Assembly: GCA_964590515.1 (NCBI GenBank)
Contig: CAZPZD010000006.1
Location: 4,839 to 68,838 of the forward strand
Direction of reading: 5' to 3'
DNA from: JADFRG01 sp964590515
GTDB lineage: Bacteria > Chloroflexota > Anaerolineae > Anaerolineales > E44-bin32
DNA: 64,000 nt
Both the position numbers and the translations under genes were made by a program. Shown here piece after piece: positions 25,110 through 34,762 of the stretch (position 1 is its first letter; every line of letters starts with the position of its first letter). The notes beneath the pieces were generated by a model, which searched no databases, was not told the origin of the DNA, and worked only from the letters and a program-made list of their open reading frames with translations.

Positions 25110-26237
25110 ATGGCAGCTAAAGCGGAGCGCGCCGGCGCGGTGGATCGGCGCGGATTCATCAAAGCGGGGATCTTAGCAGGCGGTCTGACGGCGGTTGCGG
25201 CTGGCGCGGCCGGCGCGGCCGGCCGAAAAGACCCGGAGGGGTCGGGCCAGCCATACGACCACCGGCTGGGCTCGCCCCCCCATCCGGATCACGGCCCGGC
25301 GGGTACGGTGGGGACGGTGGACAGCGCCGCGAACGGTTTCGATCCCCACGAGCTACTGCATGACTGGGACTTCGGCCGGGTCAGTACGCTGCCCGGGGGC
25401 CAGACCCTGCGCGAGTTCGAGATCACCGCCTCGGACAAGGAGATCGAAGTCGCTCCAGGCGTATTCTTCCCCGCCTGGGTGTACAACGGCCGGGTGCCGG
25501 GTCCGTCCATGCGGGCGGTCGAAGGCGATCGGATTCGGGTCGATTTCATCAATGCCGGCAGCCACCCTCACACCATCCACTTCCACGGCATTCATGCCGC
25601 TTCGATGGACGGGGTGCCGGGGGTCGGGGCAGGTGTGATCGAGCCGGGGGGCCGGACAGTGTACGAATTCGACGCCCGGCCGATGGGCTGCCACCTGTAC
25701 CACTGCCACTCGCTTCCGCTCAAACGCCACATCCACAAGGGGCTCTATGGTGCGTTCATCATCGATCCCGATCCCAATCGTTACTCTGGCGAGGAGGTCG
25801 CAATCGCCAGATCCCGCAACCACCAATTCGCGGAGAATCGGGAAGTCAACGAGATGGTGATGGTGATGAATGCTTTCGACACGAATTTCGACGGTGACAA
25901 TGAGATCTACGCCGTGAACACGGTCGCCTTCGCCTATGCCAATCCGCCGATTCAGATCCGGCGCGATCAGCGGCAGCGCCTCTTCCTGATCAATATCACC
26001 GAGTTCGATCCGATCAATTCGTTTCATCTGCATGCCAACTTCTTCGACTACTACGATCATGGAACGAACTTGAAGCCCACTCTGAAGACCGTTGACACGA
26101 TCATGCAGGCCCAAGCCCAGCGCGGGATTCTTGAGTTCTCCTTTGAGGGCTTTGAACCCGGGTTGTACATGTTCCACGCCCATGTCAGTGAATTCGCCGA
26201 GCTGGGCTGGATGGGGTTCTTCGATGTGGTCGAGTGA
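25110..26237 (+). CDS. Two-domain multicopper oxidase, Tat-exported
   Basis: A 375-residue oxidase outside the membrane. DRRGFIKAG (residues ~12-20) plus the following Ala/Gly stretch form a Tat-type signal. Domain 1 holds HTIHFHG and the Cys-containing HLYHCHSLPLKRHIH, giving a type 1 copper and part of the trinuclear site. Domain 2 holds FHLHANFF and FHAHVSEFAELGWMG, which lack a Cys. Type 1 copper only in domain 1 fits the laccase/nitrite-reductase-like two-domain class. Likely substrates are Mn(II), Fe(II), Cu(I) or phenolics. AAGGGAG precedes ATG 25110; the upstream frame crosses the promoter. Confidence 0.88.
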   Translation: MAAKAERAGAVDRRGFIKAGILAGGLTAVAAGAAGAAGRKDPEGSGQPYDHRLGSPPHPDHGPAGTVGTVDSAANGFDPHELLHDWDFGRVSTLPGGQTLREFEITASDKEIEVAPGVFFPAWVYNGRVPGPSMRAVEGDRIRVDFINAGSHPHTIHFHGIHAASMDGVPGVGAGVIEPGGRTVYEFDARPMGCHLYHCHSLPLKRHIHKGLYGAFIIDPDPNRYSGEEVAIARSRNHQFAENREVNEMVMVMNAFDTNFDGDNEIYAVNTVAFAYANPPIQIRRDQRQRLFLINITEFDPINSFHLHANFFDYYDHGTNLKPTLKTVDTIMQAQAQRGILEFSFEGFEPGLYMFHAHVSEFAELGWMGFFDVVE

Positions 26238-26246
26238 GGCCCCCCG

Positions 26247-27485
26247 ATGACTACCTCATCCCCTGAACCACTCCGACCCGCCCGCCGTTTCCCCTTCTGG
26301 GCTTCGGCCCTGCTCCCACTGTTGGCGCTGTTCGCAATGCTCTCGGTATTTGCCTTCGGCGATCCGCTGGCGCTGTTCAAGGCCAACCTCCCTCCGGTCG
26401 AGAGCCTGACCTTCGAACGTACCCGGGTGGTGCCGGATGGATTTGAAGTCACCCTCACCAACTCCGGTCCGGACCCGGTGACCGTTGCGCAGGTCCTGGT
26501 CGACGATGCCTACTGGCAGTTCACGATCGAGCCCAGCCCGACCCTCCCCCGGCTGGGGCGAGCCCACATCAAGATTCAATACCCTTGGGTAGCCGCCGAA
26601 CCGCACGCCATCCGGGTGATCACCAACACTGGGGTGACCTTCGATGGGGAAGTCGAACTGGCGGTCGTCACTCCCGTGGCGGGGACGCGGGAATTCCTGG
26701 CGTACGGTTTGCTGGGCGTGTACGTCGGAATCATTCCGGTCGGCCTGGGGATGCTCTGGTTCCCGGCGATGCGCAGGTTAGGGGAGCACTGGTTGCAGAC
26801 CATCTTGGCGCTTACCCTGGGCCTGCTGGTCTTTCTGTTAATTGACACCCTGCTGGAGGCTTTCGAGGTCGCGGGGACCCTGCCGGGTGTCTTCCAAGGA
26901 GTATCCCTGGTCCTGTTCGCGGCAGTATTGACTTGGTTCGCGCTTCTGGCGGTCCGGTCGAAAGGCGGTGGCGCTCCGAAACTGAATGGCGCCCATCCCG
27001 GAATGCCGCTGGCCATCTTGCTGGCAATCGGAATTGGCCTGCACAATCTGGGAGAAGGATTGGCGATCGGAGCCGCCTTCTCCCTTGGAGAGGCCGCACT
27101 GGGTTCCTTCCTGGTGATCGGGTTCACCCTGCACAACGTCACCGAAGGTGTGGCCATTGCCTCGCCGCTGCTGCCTCAGGCCCGGCCGACCGAGCCGGCG
27201 TTCCGGGCTCCCCGGCTGGCGAACTTTCTGGGTCTGATGTTGGTAGCCGGAGCGCCGGCCATCCTGGGGGCCTGGATCGGTGGGTTCGCCTTCTCCCCGA
27301 TTCTGACCGCAGTGTTTCTCGGGGTGGGAGTGGGGGCAATCTGGCAGGTCATCGTCGAAGTGGGGGGGTTTCTGCGCGGTCACGCCATGCGGGAGGGGGA
27401 ACCGTTGGTATCCTGGAGCAATGTTGGCGGCTTCCTTGTTGGACTGCTGATCATGTACCTGACCGCGTTCTTGGTGAGCTTCTAG
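26247..27485 (+). CDS. ZIP-family metal transporter with an extracytoplasmic N-terminal domain
   Basis: A 412-residue membrane protein. Residues ~20-40 are a first transmembrane anchor, ~45-140 form an extracytoplasmic beta-rich domain (LTNSGPDPVTVAQVLVDDAYWQF), and the ZIP core follows with about eight helices. Metal motifs are HNLGEGLAIG near residue 260 and HNVTEGVAIA near residue 293. ZIP proteins import Zn, Fe or Mn. It lies 9 bases after the oxidase gene, suggesting oxidation and uptake are linked. The extra domain is unusual for bacterial ZIPs. Confidence 0.86.
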   Translation: MTTSSPEPLRPARRFPFWASALLPLLALFAMLSVFAFGDPLALFKANLPPVESLTFERTRVVPDGFEVTLTNSGPDPVTVAQVLVDDAYWQFTIEPSPTLPRLGRAHIKIQYPWVAAEPHAIRVITNTGVTFDGEVELAVVTPVAGTREFLAYGLLGVYVGIIPVGLGMLWFPAMRRLGEHWLQTILALTLGLLVFLLIDTLLEAFEVAGTLPGVFQGVSLVLFAAVLTWFALLAVRSKGGGAPKLNGAHPGMPLAILLAIGIGLHNLGEGLAIGAAFSLGEAALGSFLVIGFTLHNVTEGVAIASPLLPQARPTEPAFRAPRLANFLGLMLVAGAPAILGAWIGGFAFSPILTAVFLGVGVGAIWQVIVEVGGFLRGHAMREGEPLVSWSNVGGFLVGLLIMYLTAFLVSF

Positions 27486-27507
27486 ACTGGGCACTCGAGC
27501 GCACGGT

Positions 27508-27894
27508 TTGGCGCCGGTGATCTTCGCAGGGGTGCTGCTGGCCGGCTGTGCAGCAGGCGGGGATCCGCAAGCCGGTGAGCAGCTGTACACCAGTCTCACG
27601 ATTGGGCGGGCCGGCGCGCCGGGATGCATCAGCTGTCACTCGCTGGAGCCCGGAGACGTCAAGGTCGGGCCCTCCCACGCCGGAGTCGCGAACCAAGCCG
27701 AAGAGGTGATCCAGCAAGCAGATTACACGGGGTCAGCAACCTCCGCGGAAGGGTACCTGCGAGAGTCGATTCTGGATCCGAACGCTTACGTCAAGAGCGG
27801 GTTCGTTCCCGGGGTCATGTACCAGGAATATTCCTCGACCCTGACCGACGGCCAGCTGGCGGACCTGGTCGCGTTCCTGTTGACCTTGGAGTAG
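27508..27894 (+). CDS. Lipoprotein mono-haem cytochrome c
   Basis: A short (~128-residue) protein with a lipobox (LLAGC, Cys at ~14) and one haem-binding motif CISCH near residue 40. A Met in FVPGVMYQEY (~residue 103) is a plausible sixth ligand, as in small class I cytochromes with the terminal LTDGQLADLVAFLLTL. It is probably the electron acceptor or donor of the multicopper oxidase two genes upstream. The start is uncertain: TTG 27508 or GTG 27517. Confidence 0.85.
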   Translation: MAPVIFAGVLLAGCAAGGDPQAGEQLYTSLTIGRAGAPGCISCHSLEPGDVKVGPSHAGVANQAEEVIQQADYTGSATSAEGYLRESILDPNAYVKSGFVPGVMYQEYSSTLTDGQLADLVAFLLTLE

Positions 27895-27927
27895 CTCGGG
27901 CGCCCGCGAGAGCGCCCAGGGGCAGCC

Positions 27928-30284
27928 CTACGGGGTTCGCACTCTAAAGTTGTCGAACTCGAATGTGCCTTGCTGTGCGCCGGAGAACGAAGCCGAGAGG
28001 GCGAGCGACCCCGAGGGCAGCAGGGGTTCCACAATCTCGGCGACTTGCAGATCGTTGATGTAGAAGTTGAAATTCGGTCCTTCCGCAATCACAGACAGCC
28101 GATTGACTTCCCCGGGCCGGATCAGCGCCGACGGACGGTCGAGATAGTAATATTCGATTTCACGTCCGTCCCAGCGTAGGACCCAAAACGCGCCGTTGTC
28201 TGCAATCAAGAACTCGAAGTAGCTCAACCCGTCATCTCGAAATCGAAGTCCGTACTGGCCATCGAGCGGCCCCTCGATCCGCCGGGCCTCGACGCTCAGC
28301 TGAAAGTCAGTGGTGTCGTCGAGGGTCTTCAAGTAGGTAGAACTGATACAGCCGAATTCGGCGTCCTGGCAGTCGATGGTCCAACGATACTTGCCGCCGC
28401 TGATCGTGAGCGACTCGTCTAAATCTCGGGAGCTCGTACTCCCGGTGTCGAACAGCCCGGTGCGCACTTCGAACGACTCCACCACCGCTGCGGTCCAGGG
28501 CTGACGGATCTCGAAATCGTCGAACACGAATTCCGCGGGGGCGCCCGGATCCAACATGTCAACCTGCAGCCCGGCCAGCCCACGGACCAACTCGGGGTTG
28601 TCACCCTCGTCGACTAGCTGATCGTTTACGAAGAACATAAAGTGCTCTCCCTCCCCGAGCACGGCAAGTCGATTGGCCTCGCCGGGGACGATGGCTTCGC
28701 TCGTGGTCCAGGGGATCAGCGTGGTCCACTCTCCGTTATGCTGTAGCAGCCAGGTGTACTGCTGAGCGTCGCTGACGCTGAAAATATAGAAGCTGTCTGT
28801 GCCCTGCGACGGAATCACCCGGAAAGCCAGCCCATATCCGGCGCTCTCCGGCCCTTCAGTCTGCCGGACGCTCACTACGACATAGAAATCGGTAAGGGCG
28901 TTTATTTCCGGAGTGTCGTGCAGGTTGATGTCCCGATCGGGCCGCACCGTCCAACGGTATCCGCCATTCGAGAAGGCCAAAGTCCGGATACCGTATTGGT
29001 CGGAGACGTTCGCGCCTGGCTCCCAGCCACTGATGTTGTTGTCGAAGGGATCCGCCAACACCAACGGCCAGTGGGCAGCCGGAAGCTCCGCCAATGAGGC
29101 GGCGTGCAGGGGGCTGGTCTCGGTGGGATGGGTTTCTGTAGTCGAGGTCGCGGCGGCGGCGAGTTCGACGGAGGCTGTTTGGGCGGCCGCGACGACCGCG
29201 GCCACAGTGGCGGTGGCGGCCAGGTCCACCTCGGCTCGAATCGTCGCGGCCTGGCTCTCACTGGTGGACGCTTGGGCCTCGAGCGCGGCCGAGGTCTCTA
29301 TGGCTTGACTCTCGGCCTCGGAGGGGAACAGTCCGGAGACCCGGATCGCGGCGTACGNNNNNNNNNNNNNNNNNNNNNNNNNNNNNNNNNNNNNNNNNNN
29401 NNNNNNNNNNNNNNNNNNNNNNNNNNNNNNNNNNNNNNNNNNNNNNNNNNNNNNNNNATCGATTCCGGGATGGCCGTGCGCACGGCGCGCACCAGATCGG
29501 CAGCGGTCGGGAAGCGATCCCCCGGCGCCTTGGCCAAAGCCTTCATGATCACCGTCTCCAGCGTGCGGGAGATATCGGGCTTGAGCCTGCTGGGCAGCGG
29601 GAGCGGGTCGTTCATGTGCTTGATGACCACCGCCAGCGGGGTTTCGGCATCGAAGGGTACTTTTCCCGTGGCCATCTCGTACAGCACAACCCCGAGCGAA
29701 TAAATGTCGCTGGTTTGAGTAAGCTTCTCGCCCATCCCTTGTTCGGGCGACATGTAGGTGGGCGTTCCGAGGATCCCGCCGGTGGCAGTGAAGTGTTTCG
29801 TGGCCTCGACCATCTTGGCAATGCCGAAATCGGTGAGCAGGCAGTTGCCACGCCGGTCGATCAAGATGTTGCTGGGTTTGACGTCCCGATGGATCAGACC
29901 CTGGGAGTGGGCATAGTCCAGCGCGTCGCCGATCTGGGAGATGATGGTGCGGATCTTTCCCGGCGGCAGGGAAAACCCCTTGAGCAGATCGGCCAAGGTC
30001 CCGGTCTCCACCAACGGCATGACCAGGAAGGTGTATCCATCGGCCTGGCCGAAGTCATGAACCGGAAGGATGTGCGGATGCTGGAGCGCGGCGATGACCC
30101 TGGCCTCTTGCTCGAAGCGGCCGGTAAATTCAGGGTCGGAGGCGTATGCCCTGGGAAGGATCTTGAGTGCAACAAAGCGCTCGACCCCCGGCTGGAAGGC
30201 CTTATACACCGCCGCCATGCCGCCCTGGCCGAGGGGAGAGTGGATCTGATATTTGCCGAGGGTCTTACCGGAGAGGTCTTCCAT
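27928..30284 (-). CDS. Ser/Thr protein kinase joined to extracellular lectin-like sensor (crosses an assembly gap)
   Basis: ATG 30284 starts a Hanks-type kinase domain (Gly loop LGQGGMAAVY, VALKIL lysine, HRDVKPSNIL, DFGIAK, GTPTYMSPEQ). It is open to the gap at 29457. After the gap an open frame continues with an Ala/Thr-rich linker and two concanavalin/LamG-like modules (about 200 residues each, ending FDNFRVRTP). The kinase-linker-lectin order suggests one receptor kinase with the membrane helix lost in the gap. Joining requires a true gap length of 2 mod 3; the stated 100 does not fit. Two separate genes cannot be excluded. Confidence 0.7.
29358..29457. other. Assembly gap (100 N) inside the kinase/sensor gene
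   Basis: Unknown bases of a default-looking length. No repeat flanks it, unlike two of the other gaps. It probably hides the transmembrane helix between kinase and sensor. Confidence 0.95.
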
Positions 30285-30285
30285 A

Positions 30286-31236
30286 TTATCTGGAGGGTCC
30301 CACTGTGTCTTGCATGTAAGCAAGAACGTCCTCGCGGGTGCACCACGGGATATCGCCCAAGTATCTGAGTTTGAGCGCGCCGAGGGCGGTGCCCATATCG
30401 AGTCCATATTCAGTTCCGCGCTCAAGGTAGCCAACCAGGAATCCCGCCAGGAAGGCGTCGCCGGCGCCGATCGAGTCGACTACTTTCACTTCTCGAGGAG
30501 TCCGCTCAAAGGTCTGACCGTCAAAGGCGACTGCCTTCTTTGCCCCATTCGTTACGATCGTGACCTGCGGGGCGAACCTCTCGTGCAAAGAGTGGGCGGC
30601 CTGCAATGTGTCACCCTCGAGCTGAAACACCGCTCGCCATTCCTCTAACCCCGCGCACAGAATATCTACCTTGGGCAGTACCTGCTCGACAACGATCCGG
30701 GCTTGCTCAGTCGACCAGAGCTTGGCCCGATAGTTGAGGTCGAATGAAATCAGTGGACCCTTCAACTCGAGGGCGTGCTCAACCACTTTTCGCGGACCGT
30801 CGCCAAGCGCCAAGGTAATCCCAGTGAGGTGAAGCACGCGGGCCGAGGCCACGTAATCCCAATCCACCTCATTGGAAGAAAGTTCGGTAATCGCCGATCC
30901 GGATCGATCGTAAACGGTGTCGCGGGAGCGAGGGGCATCCGCGGAATCGATGAAGTAGAGACCCACTCGCCCGGAATCGGTCCACACAATCCGTGAAACG
31001 TCGACGCCGTGCTCTTGCACGGATCGAGCCACCCGGCGTCCGAGTGGACTACGCGGCAGCCTGGAAATCCAACCGGTCTGCAGCCCCATCCGAGCGCCAG
31101 TGATTGCCACGTTCGATTCGGCCCCGCCCGCCCGCACCTCGAAATACGGAGCCTGCTCCAGCACTTGGGGCGAGGGAGGGGTGAAGCGCAGCATCGCCTC
31201 GCCCAGGGTGACAATGTCGAGTCGTCCAGTCTCCAT
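30286..31236 (-). CDS. kdgK: 2-keto-3-deoxygluconate kinase (PfkB family)
   Basis: Phosphorylates KDG to KDPG. The 316-residue PfkB/ribokinase-fold protein has the N-terminal substrate loop GGAESNVAI near residue 37 and the C-terminal signature DSIGAGDAFLAGFLVG near residue 250 with the catalytic Asp. The neighbour encodes KDPG aldolase, the next enzyme of the pathway, which supports the substrate. It stops one base before the kinase start. Confidence 0.86.
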   Translation of the reverse strand: METGRLDIVTLGEAMLRFTPPSPQVLEQAPYFEVRAGGAESNVAITGARMGLQTGWISRLPRSPLGRRVARSVQEHGVDVSRIVWTDSGRVGLYFIDSADAPRSRDTVYDRSGSAITELSSNEVDWDYVASARVLHLTGITLALGDGPRKVVEHALELKGPLISFDLNYRAKLWSTEQARIVVEQVLPKVDILCAGLEEWRAVFQLEGDTLQAAHSLHERFAPQVTIVTNGAKKAVAFDGQTFERTPREVKVVDSIGAGDAFLAGFLVGYLERGTEYGLDMGTALGALKLRYLGDIPWCTREDVLAYMQDTVGPSR

Positions 31237-31238
31237 CG

Positions 31239-31904
31239 TTATTCAGGGACCGGTTGGGAGCTGCCAACCAGGGTCAGCAACTCTCTGGCTCGGGCGGTCA
31301 GTTCAGACCAGTCAGATCCGACTCCGAGCAGGGGACTGACCAATCCACTGCCTACCCCGACCGCGACTGCCCCAGCCTGCAGGAAATGGATGGCGTTCTC
31401 CGCGGATATCCCTCCGACCGCAACCAACGGGATCTGCGGAAGGGGCGCTCGGATGTCCCTGAAGAAACGTGGACTGAGGACTGCGGCTGGGAAGACTTTG
31501 ACCAGCGCTGCTCCGTGTTCGTACGCGTGGTGAATCTCGGTGGGCGTCATTCCCCCAGCGATTGCAGGTACACCCGCAGCCTGGCAGGTTGCCACGACTT
31601 CCGGATGAAACCCAGGACTGACGATGAAATCTGCCCCGGCCTCGATGCATGCGAGGGCGGTCGAGCGGTCCAGGACCGTGCCGGCGCCGAGGCCGACTTC
31701 GGTCGGGAGCGCCTGCCGGGTGTGGCGCAAGAACTCCAGGACGCCCGCCCCGGCCATTGAGAACTCAATAACCTGCACCCCGGCTGCCGCCAACGCCTCG
31801 GCTGCCTGGGGGAGCGCGGCGCTGTCTTCCAGCCGCACGATGGCAATCAGTCTTTGGCGACGAATTGCCCGGATCACAGCTTCGCCCAATCCTGCCTCAC
31901 TCAC
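31239..31904 (-). CDS. eda: KDPG/KHG aldolase
   Basis: Class I aldolase splitting 2-keto-3-deoxy-6-phosphogluconate into pyruvate and glyceraldehyde-3-phosphate. The 221-residue protein shows IAIVR near residue 21, the catalytic Glu in VIEFSM near residue 45, the GAGTV turn near 74, and the Schiff-base Lys in LVKVFPA near residue 136. Length is standard. It lies two bases upstream of kdgK and overlaps the DUF917 gene by eight. Confidence 0.92.
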   Translation of the reverse strand: MSEAGLGEAVIRAIRRQRLIAIVRLEDSAALPQAAEALAAAGVQVIEFSMAGAGVLEFLRHTRQALPTEVGLGAGTVLDRSTALACIEAGADFIVSPGFHPEVVATCQAAGVPAIAGGMTPTEIHHAYEHGAALVKVFPAAVLSPRFFRDIRAPLPQIPLVAVGGISAENAIHFLQAGAVAVGVGSGLVSPLLGVGSDWSELTARARELLTLVGSSQPVPE

Positions 31905-33018
31905 TGGATAGTGGCTGATATTGCAATTCTGGGTGACCGTAACGCGCAGGCGACATCGAGAGCCGTCCCGTCTCTGAGAGCGCGGCTTCTCTGAGGCGCG
32001 GATGGCAGGGAACCACGAGCAGCAGGATTTCCATCCCTACTCGAAGTTCGACGCTCATCACTCCACGAGCGCTGCCTAGTTCGAGCATCAGTATCCGGTC
32101 CGGGAAGGTGCAGACGACCTCGCCATCTACCTTGAGCATCATAGTCTCATTCTTGACAACCAGTTCACCGGACCGGCCTTCCTCAGGGCCGAGCAGATCG
32201 AGGGTCGCGGTTGTGAAATAGAACCCCAGGTGCTCTTCTTCGCGCAGCGACTTGATGCGCACGTGGTGAGTTCGCCAGGGTCTTAGCCTCTCCTGAACGG
32301 CCGCAACGGCGTCCTCGCCTGCATCCCTGGCGGCCTGGACCGCCCGCCCAAGGACCAAGGCCCCGCTGAATGTGCCGGGGACCGAGGTCTGCTTGACCTG
32401 CAAGCCGGTCATCGGGTGGTGATTGTTGGCGCCCAAATAGCCGCCCTTCGTGACTACGAACCGGCCGACTTCGTCCACGTACGTTGGCTTGGTGGCCGTG
32501 CTCACGACCACAAGGTTTCCCTCGCTGTCGGCCAGTGGCATCGGTGTAATTCTGACCCCATGCCCATGCCAACTCGTCATCTGGGTCTCAGGAGCAGAGC
32601 GTCCCAAGCCGTCAGCATCGATTGCCGCGATGCCCATACGCGAGGCAAGGCTGAGCACGATAGGGCTGTTCAACCCGCCGGCTTCGAACGGAATCATTGC
32701 ATCGATCGTTTTGCCGATCAGCTTAGCCATGTAACGGGTCACAGTCAGCAAGGGAAAAGTGCTTTCCCATTTCTCCAATAGCACTGCGAAGCCGATTTCC
32801 TCCAGAGCTTTGACCGAGCCCATCATCCCTCCGCACACGACCGTCCAGTCGTCCGGGACGGAATCCAGGCTTACGATCCGGCATCGCCGCCCGTGTGCAA
32901 AGTCGTTCTCCAGGATCATGCGTCCCCATTCAGGGTTACCGCCCCCGCCGGTTCCCAGAATGGCGAGGCCTTCGAGCAGGGGTTGAATATCGTCACGGGT
33001 CAAGCTGAGTTCGGTCAT
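31897..33018 (-). CDS. DUF917 (S-methyl-thiohydantoin desulfurase-like) protein
   Basis: A ~373-residue protein with the DUF917 signature AILGTGGGGNP near residue 19 and conserved segments CGGMMGS, PFEAGGLNS and AIDADGLGRSAPE. DUF917 members are often next to hydantoinase or amidohydrolase genes; an S-methyl thiohydantoin desulfurase activity has been proposed for the domain. In this operon the substrate is unknown. ATG 33018 is preferred; GTG 33033, directly abutting the upstream stop, is an alternative. Confidence 0.8.
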   Translation of the reverse strand: MTELSLTRDDIQPLLEGLAILGTGGGGNPEWGRMILENDFAHGRRCRIVSLDSVPDDWTVVCGGMMGSVKALEEIGFAVLLEKWESTFPLLTVTRYMAKLIGKTIDAMIPFEAGGLNSPIVLSLASRMGIAAIDADGLGRSAPETQMTSWHGHGVRITPMPLADSEGNLVVVSTATKPTYVDEVGRFVVTKGGYLGANNHHPMTGLQVKQTSVPGTFSGALVLGRAVQAARDAGEDAVAAVQERLRPWRTHHVRIKSLREEEHLGFYFTTATLDLLGPEEGRSGELVVKNETMMLKVDGEVVCTFPDRILMLELGSARGVMSVELRVGMEILLLVVPCHPRLREAALSETGRLSMSPARYGHPELQYQPLSSE

Positions 33019-33033
33019 CGGCTCATATCTCAC

Positions 33034-33825
33034 TCAGAATCGGTTCAATCGCCACCCCGCGTCCACTGGGATGGTGTGACCGGTGATCATGTCCGCCGCG
33101 GGGCTGCATAACCAGGCGACGAGCTCTGCCACCTCCGCCCGAGTGACGAGCCGGCCCCCCGGTGAGTGGGCGATCGCACGATCAACAAAGGTCGGGTCGA
33201 TCTCGCTGATCTCCGGACCGCTCTCGGCGATTTGCCCTGGTGCCACTGCGTTGACCGTGATCGCCGGGCCGAGTTCGAAGGCTAACGCCTCGGAAAGCGT
33301 GATTAGCGCGTTCTTGGCAAGGGTGTAGACGCTGTGATTCCGAATGTAGGCTGAGCCGGCTGACAGGTTGACAATCCTCCCCCAACCCGCCTTGCGCATC
33401 CCGGGGACAACCAGCTGGGTCGCGAGATAGGTGGCCTTGAGGTTCGAGTTCATGATTCGATCCCACTCCGCCTCGGGGAGCTGGCTGAAGGGTGTATTTG
33501 CGAATGGTCCAACGTTGTTGACCAGGATGTGGATCGTTCCGCCAAGTCCTTCCAGCGCTTCTCCAACGACCTTTCGCACTCCCTGACTGTCCGCCAGATT
33601 GCCCTGGACCGCCAGGCCTTCCACCCCCACTGCTCGGATTTGACCGATAACCTCTTCAGCTGAAGCGCGGGCCTGTATGTATCCTATCGCCACATTCGCT
33701 CCCTGGCGAGCCAGAGCCAAACTGATGGCCGCCCCCAGGTTGCGCGATCCACCCGTAACGAGCGCAACCTTCCCGGCCAACGGCCCGGCGCTATGATCTG
33801 CTCGGAAGCGGCTCAAGAACGGCAT
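33034..33825 (-). CDS. Short-chain dehydrogenase/reductase
   Basis: A 263-residue classical SDR. The NAD(P) motif is TGGSRNLG near residue 24, NNVG near residue 103 stabilises the sheet, and the active site is Ser in VNLSAGSAY with Tyr and Lys in YTLAK near residue 167. In the context of kdgK and eda it may oxidise a sugar acid (KduD-like or gluconate 5-dehydrogenase-like), but FabG-like reductases look similar. The first residues overlap the oppF end by 35 bases. Confidence 0.83.
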   Translation of the reverse strand: MPFLSRFRADHSAGPLAGKVALVTGGSRNLGAAISLALARQGANVAIGYIQARASAEEVIGQIRAVGVEGLAVQGNLADSQGVRKVVGEALEGLGGTIHILVNNVGPFANTPFSQLPEAEWDRIMNSNLKATYLATQLVVPGMRKAGWGRIVNLSAGSAYIRNHSVYTLAKNALITLSEALAFELGPAITVNAVAPGQIAESGPEISEIDPTFVDRAIAHSPGGRLVTRAEVAELVAWLCSPAADMITGHTIPVDAGWRLNRF

Positions 33826-34762
33826 CCTCCTTCGCCAGGCGACAGGCCGCCCGATGGCCGCTGCCCAGGTCGTAGAATGGCACCGGCACCAGGCACTCCT
33901 CGGCGACGTACGGGCAGCGGTCCTGCAGGCTGCAACCTGGTCTAGATTCCCGGGCGTTGGAGGTTTCTCCCTCTAAAAGGATTCGCTGTGACTTGACCGT
34001 CGGATCGGGGATGGGGATCGCGGAGAGCAGGGCCTGGGTGTAGACGTGCCGGGGTCGCGAAAAGACGTCCTCGGTCGGTCCCATTTCAACAATCCGTCCC
34101 AAATACATCACCAGCACGCGATCGCAAAGGTGGCGCACCGTGCTCAGGTCGTGAGAAATGAACAGGTAGGTCATTCGGAATTCACGCTGCAGACGCCTGA
34201 GCAGTGCAAGCACATGGATTCGCAGCGACATGTCCAGGCTGGAGGTCGGCTCGTCTAAGACCACAAGTTGCGGGCGGGTCATCATCGCCCGCGCCACTCC
34301 GACTCGTTGCTTCTGACCACCGCTGAGCTGGTGCTGGTAGTGACTAAGTTGGTCAACTTCCAAATTGACCCGCTGAACGGCCTCGACGAGCTGGCTATCC
34401 CCCCGGTAAAGCCCATGCAGGACGAGCGGCTCTCGCAGAGTTCGCCGAACGGTGAAGCGCGGGTTGAGCGATTCATTCGGATCTTGAAAGACCATTTGGA
34501 AGTGACGTCGAGCTCGCCGCAGCTCTCGAGCAGAGAGCCGGCTCACTTCAAGGCCGTCGAATGTGATGCTCCCCGTGGTAGCCTTTTCTAAGCCCAATAT
34601 GCAGCGGGCGGTTGTCGTCTTGCCGCATCCGCTCTCCCCGACCAAGCCAAGCGTCTCGCCCGGGAAGAGCTCAAAGCTCACGTCATTGACCGCGTGAATC
34701 GCAAGCTGGCCCTGACGATAGATCTTGGACAGTTGCTCAACTCTCAAGAGCGACTGGCTCAA
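33791..34762 (-). CDS. oppF: Oligopeptide-type ABC transporter ATPase (OppF)
   Basis: About 323 residues. The ATPase shows Walker A GESGCGKTTT, Q-loop VFQDPNESLNPR, signature LSGGQKQR, Walker B LVVLDEP and the switch His in FISHDLS. The C-terminal Opp/Dpp extension carries the Cys-rich iron-sulphur-like motif (CSLQDRCPYVAEEC...C). It starts with TTG 34762, overlapping the oppD stop as TTGA, with AGGAGG four bases upstream. Works with OppD as the ATPase pair. Confidence 0.92.
   Translation of the reverse strand: MSQSLLRVEQLSKIYRQGQLAIHAVNDVSFELFPGETLGLVGESGCGKTTTARCILGLEKATTGSITFDGLEVSRLSARELRRARRHFQMVFQDPNESLNPRFTVRRTLREPLVLHGLYRGDSQLVEAVQRVNLEVDQLSHYQHQLSGGQKQRVGVARAMMTRPQLVVLDEPTSSLDMSLRIHVLALLRRLQREFRMTYLFISHDLSTVRHLCDRVLVMYLGRIVEMGPTEDVFSRPRHVYTQALLSAIPIPDPTVKSQRILLEGETSNARESRPGCSLQDRCPYVAEECLVPVPFYDLGSGHRAACRLAKEDAVLEPLPSRS

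Noticed and set aside
27895..27927. GC hairpin (GGGCGC...GCGCCC) between convergent genes as a terminator
   Set aside because: No T-tract on either strand; kept out as too weak.
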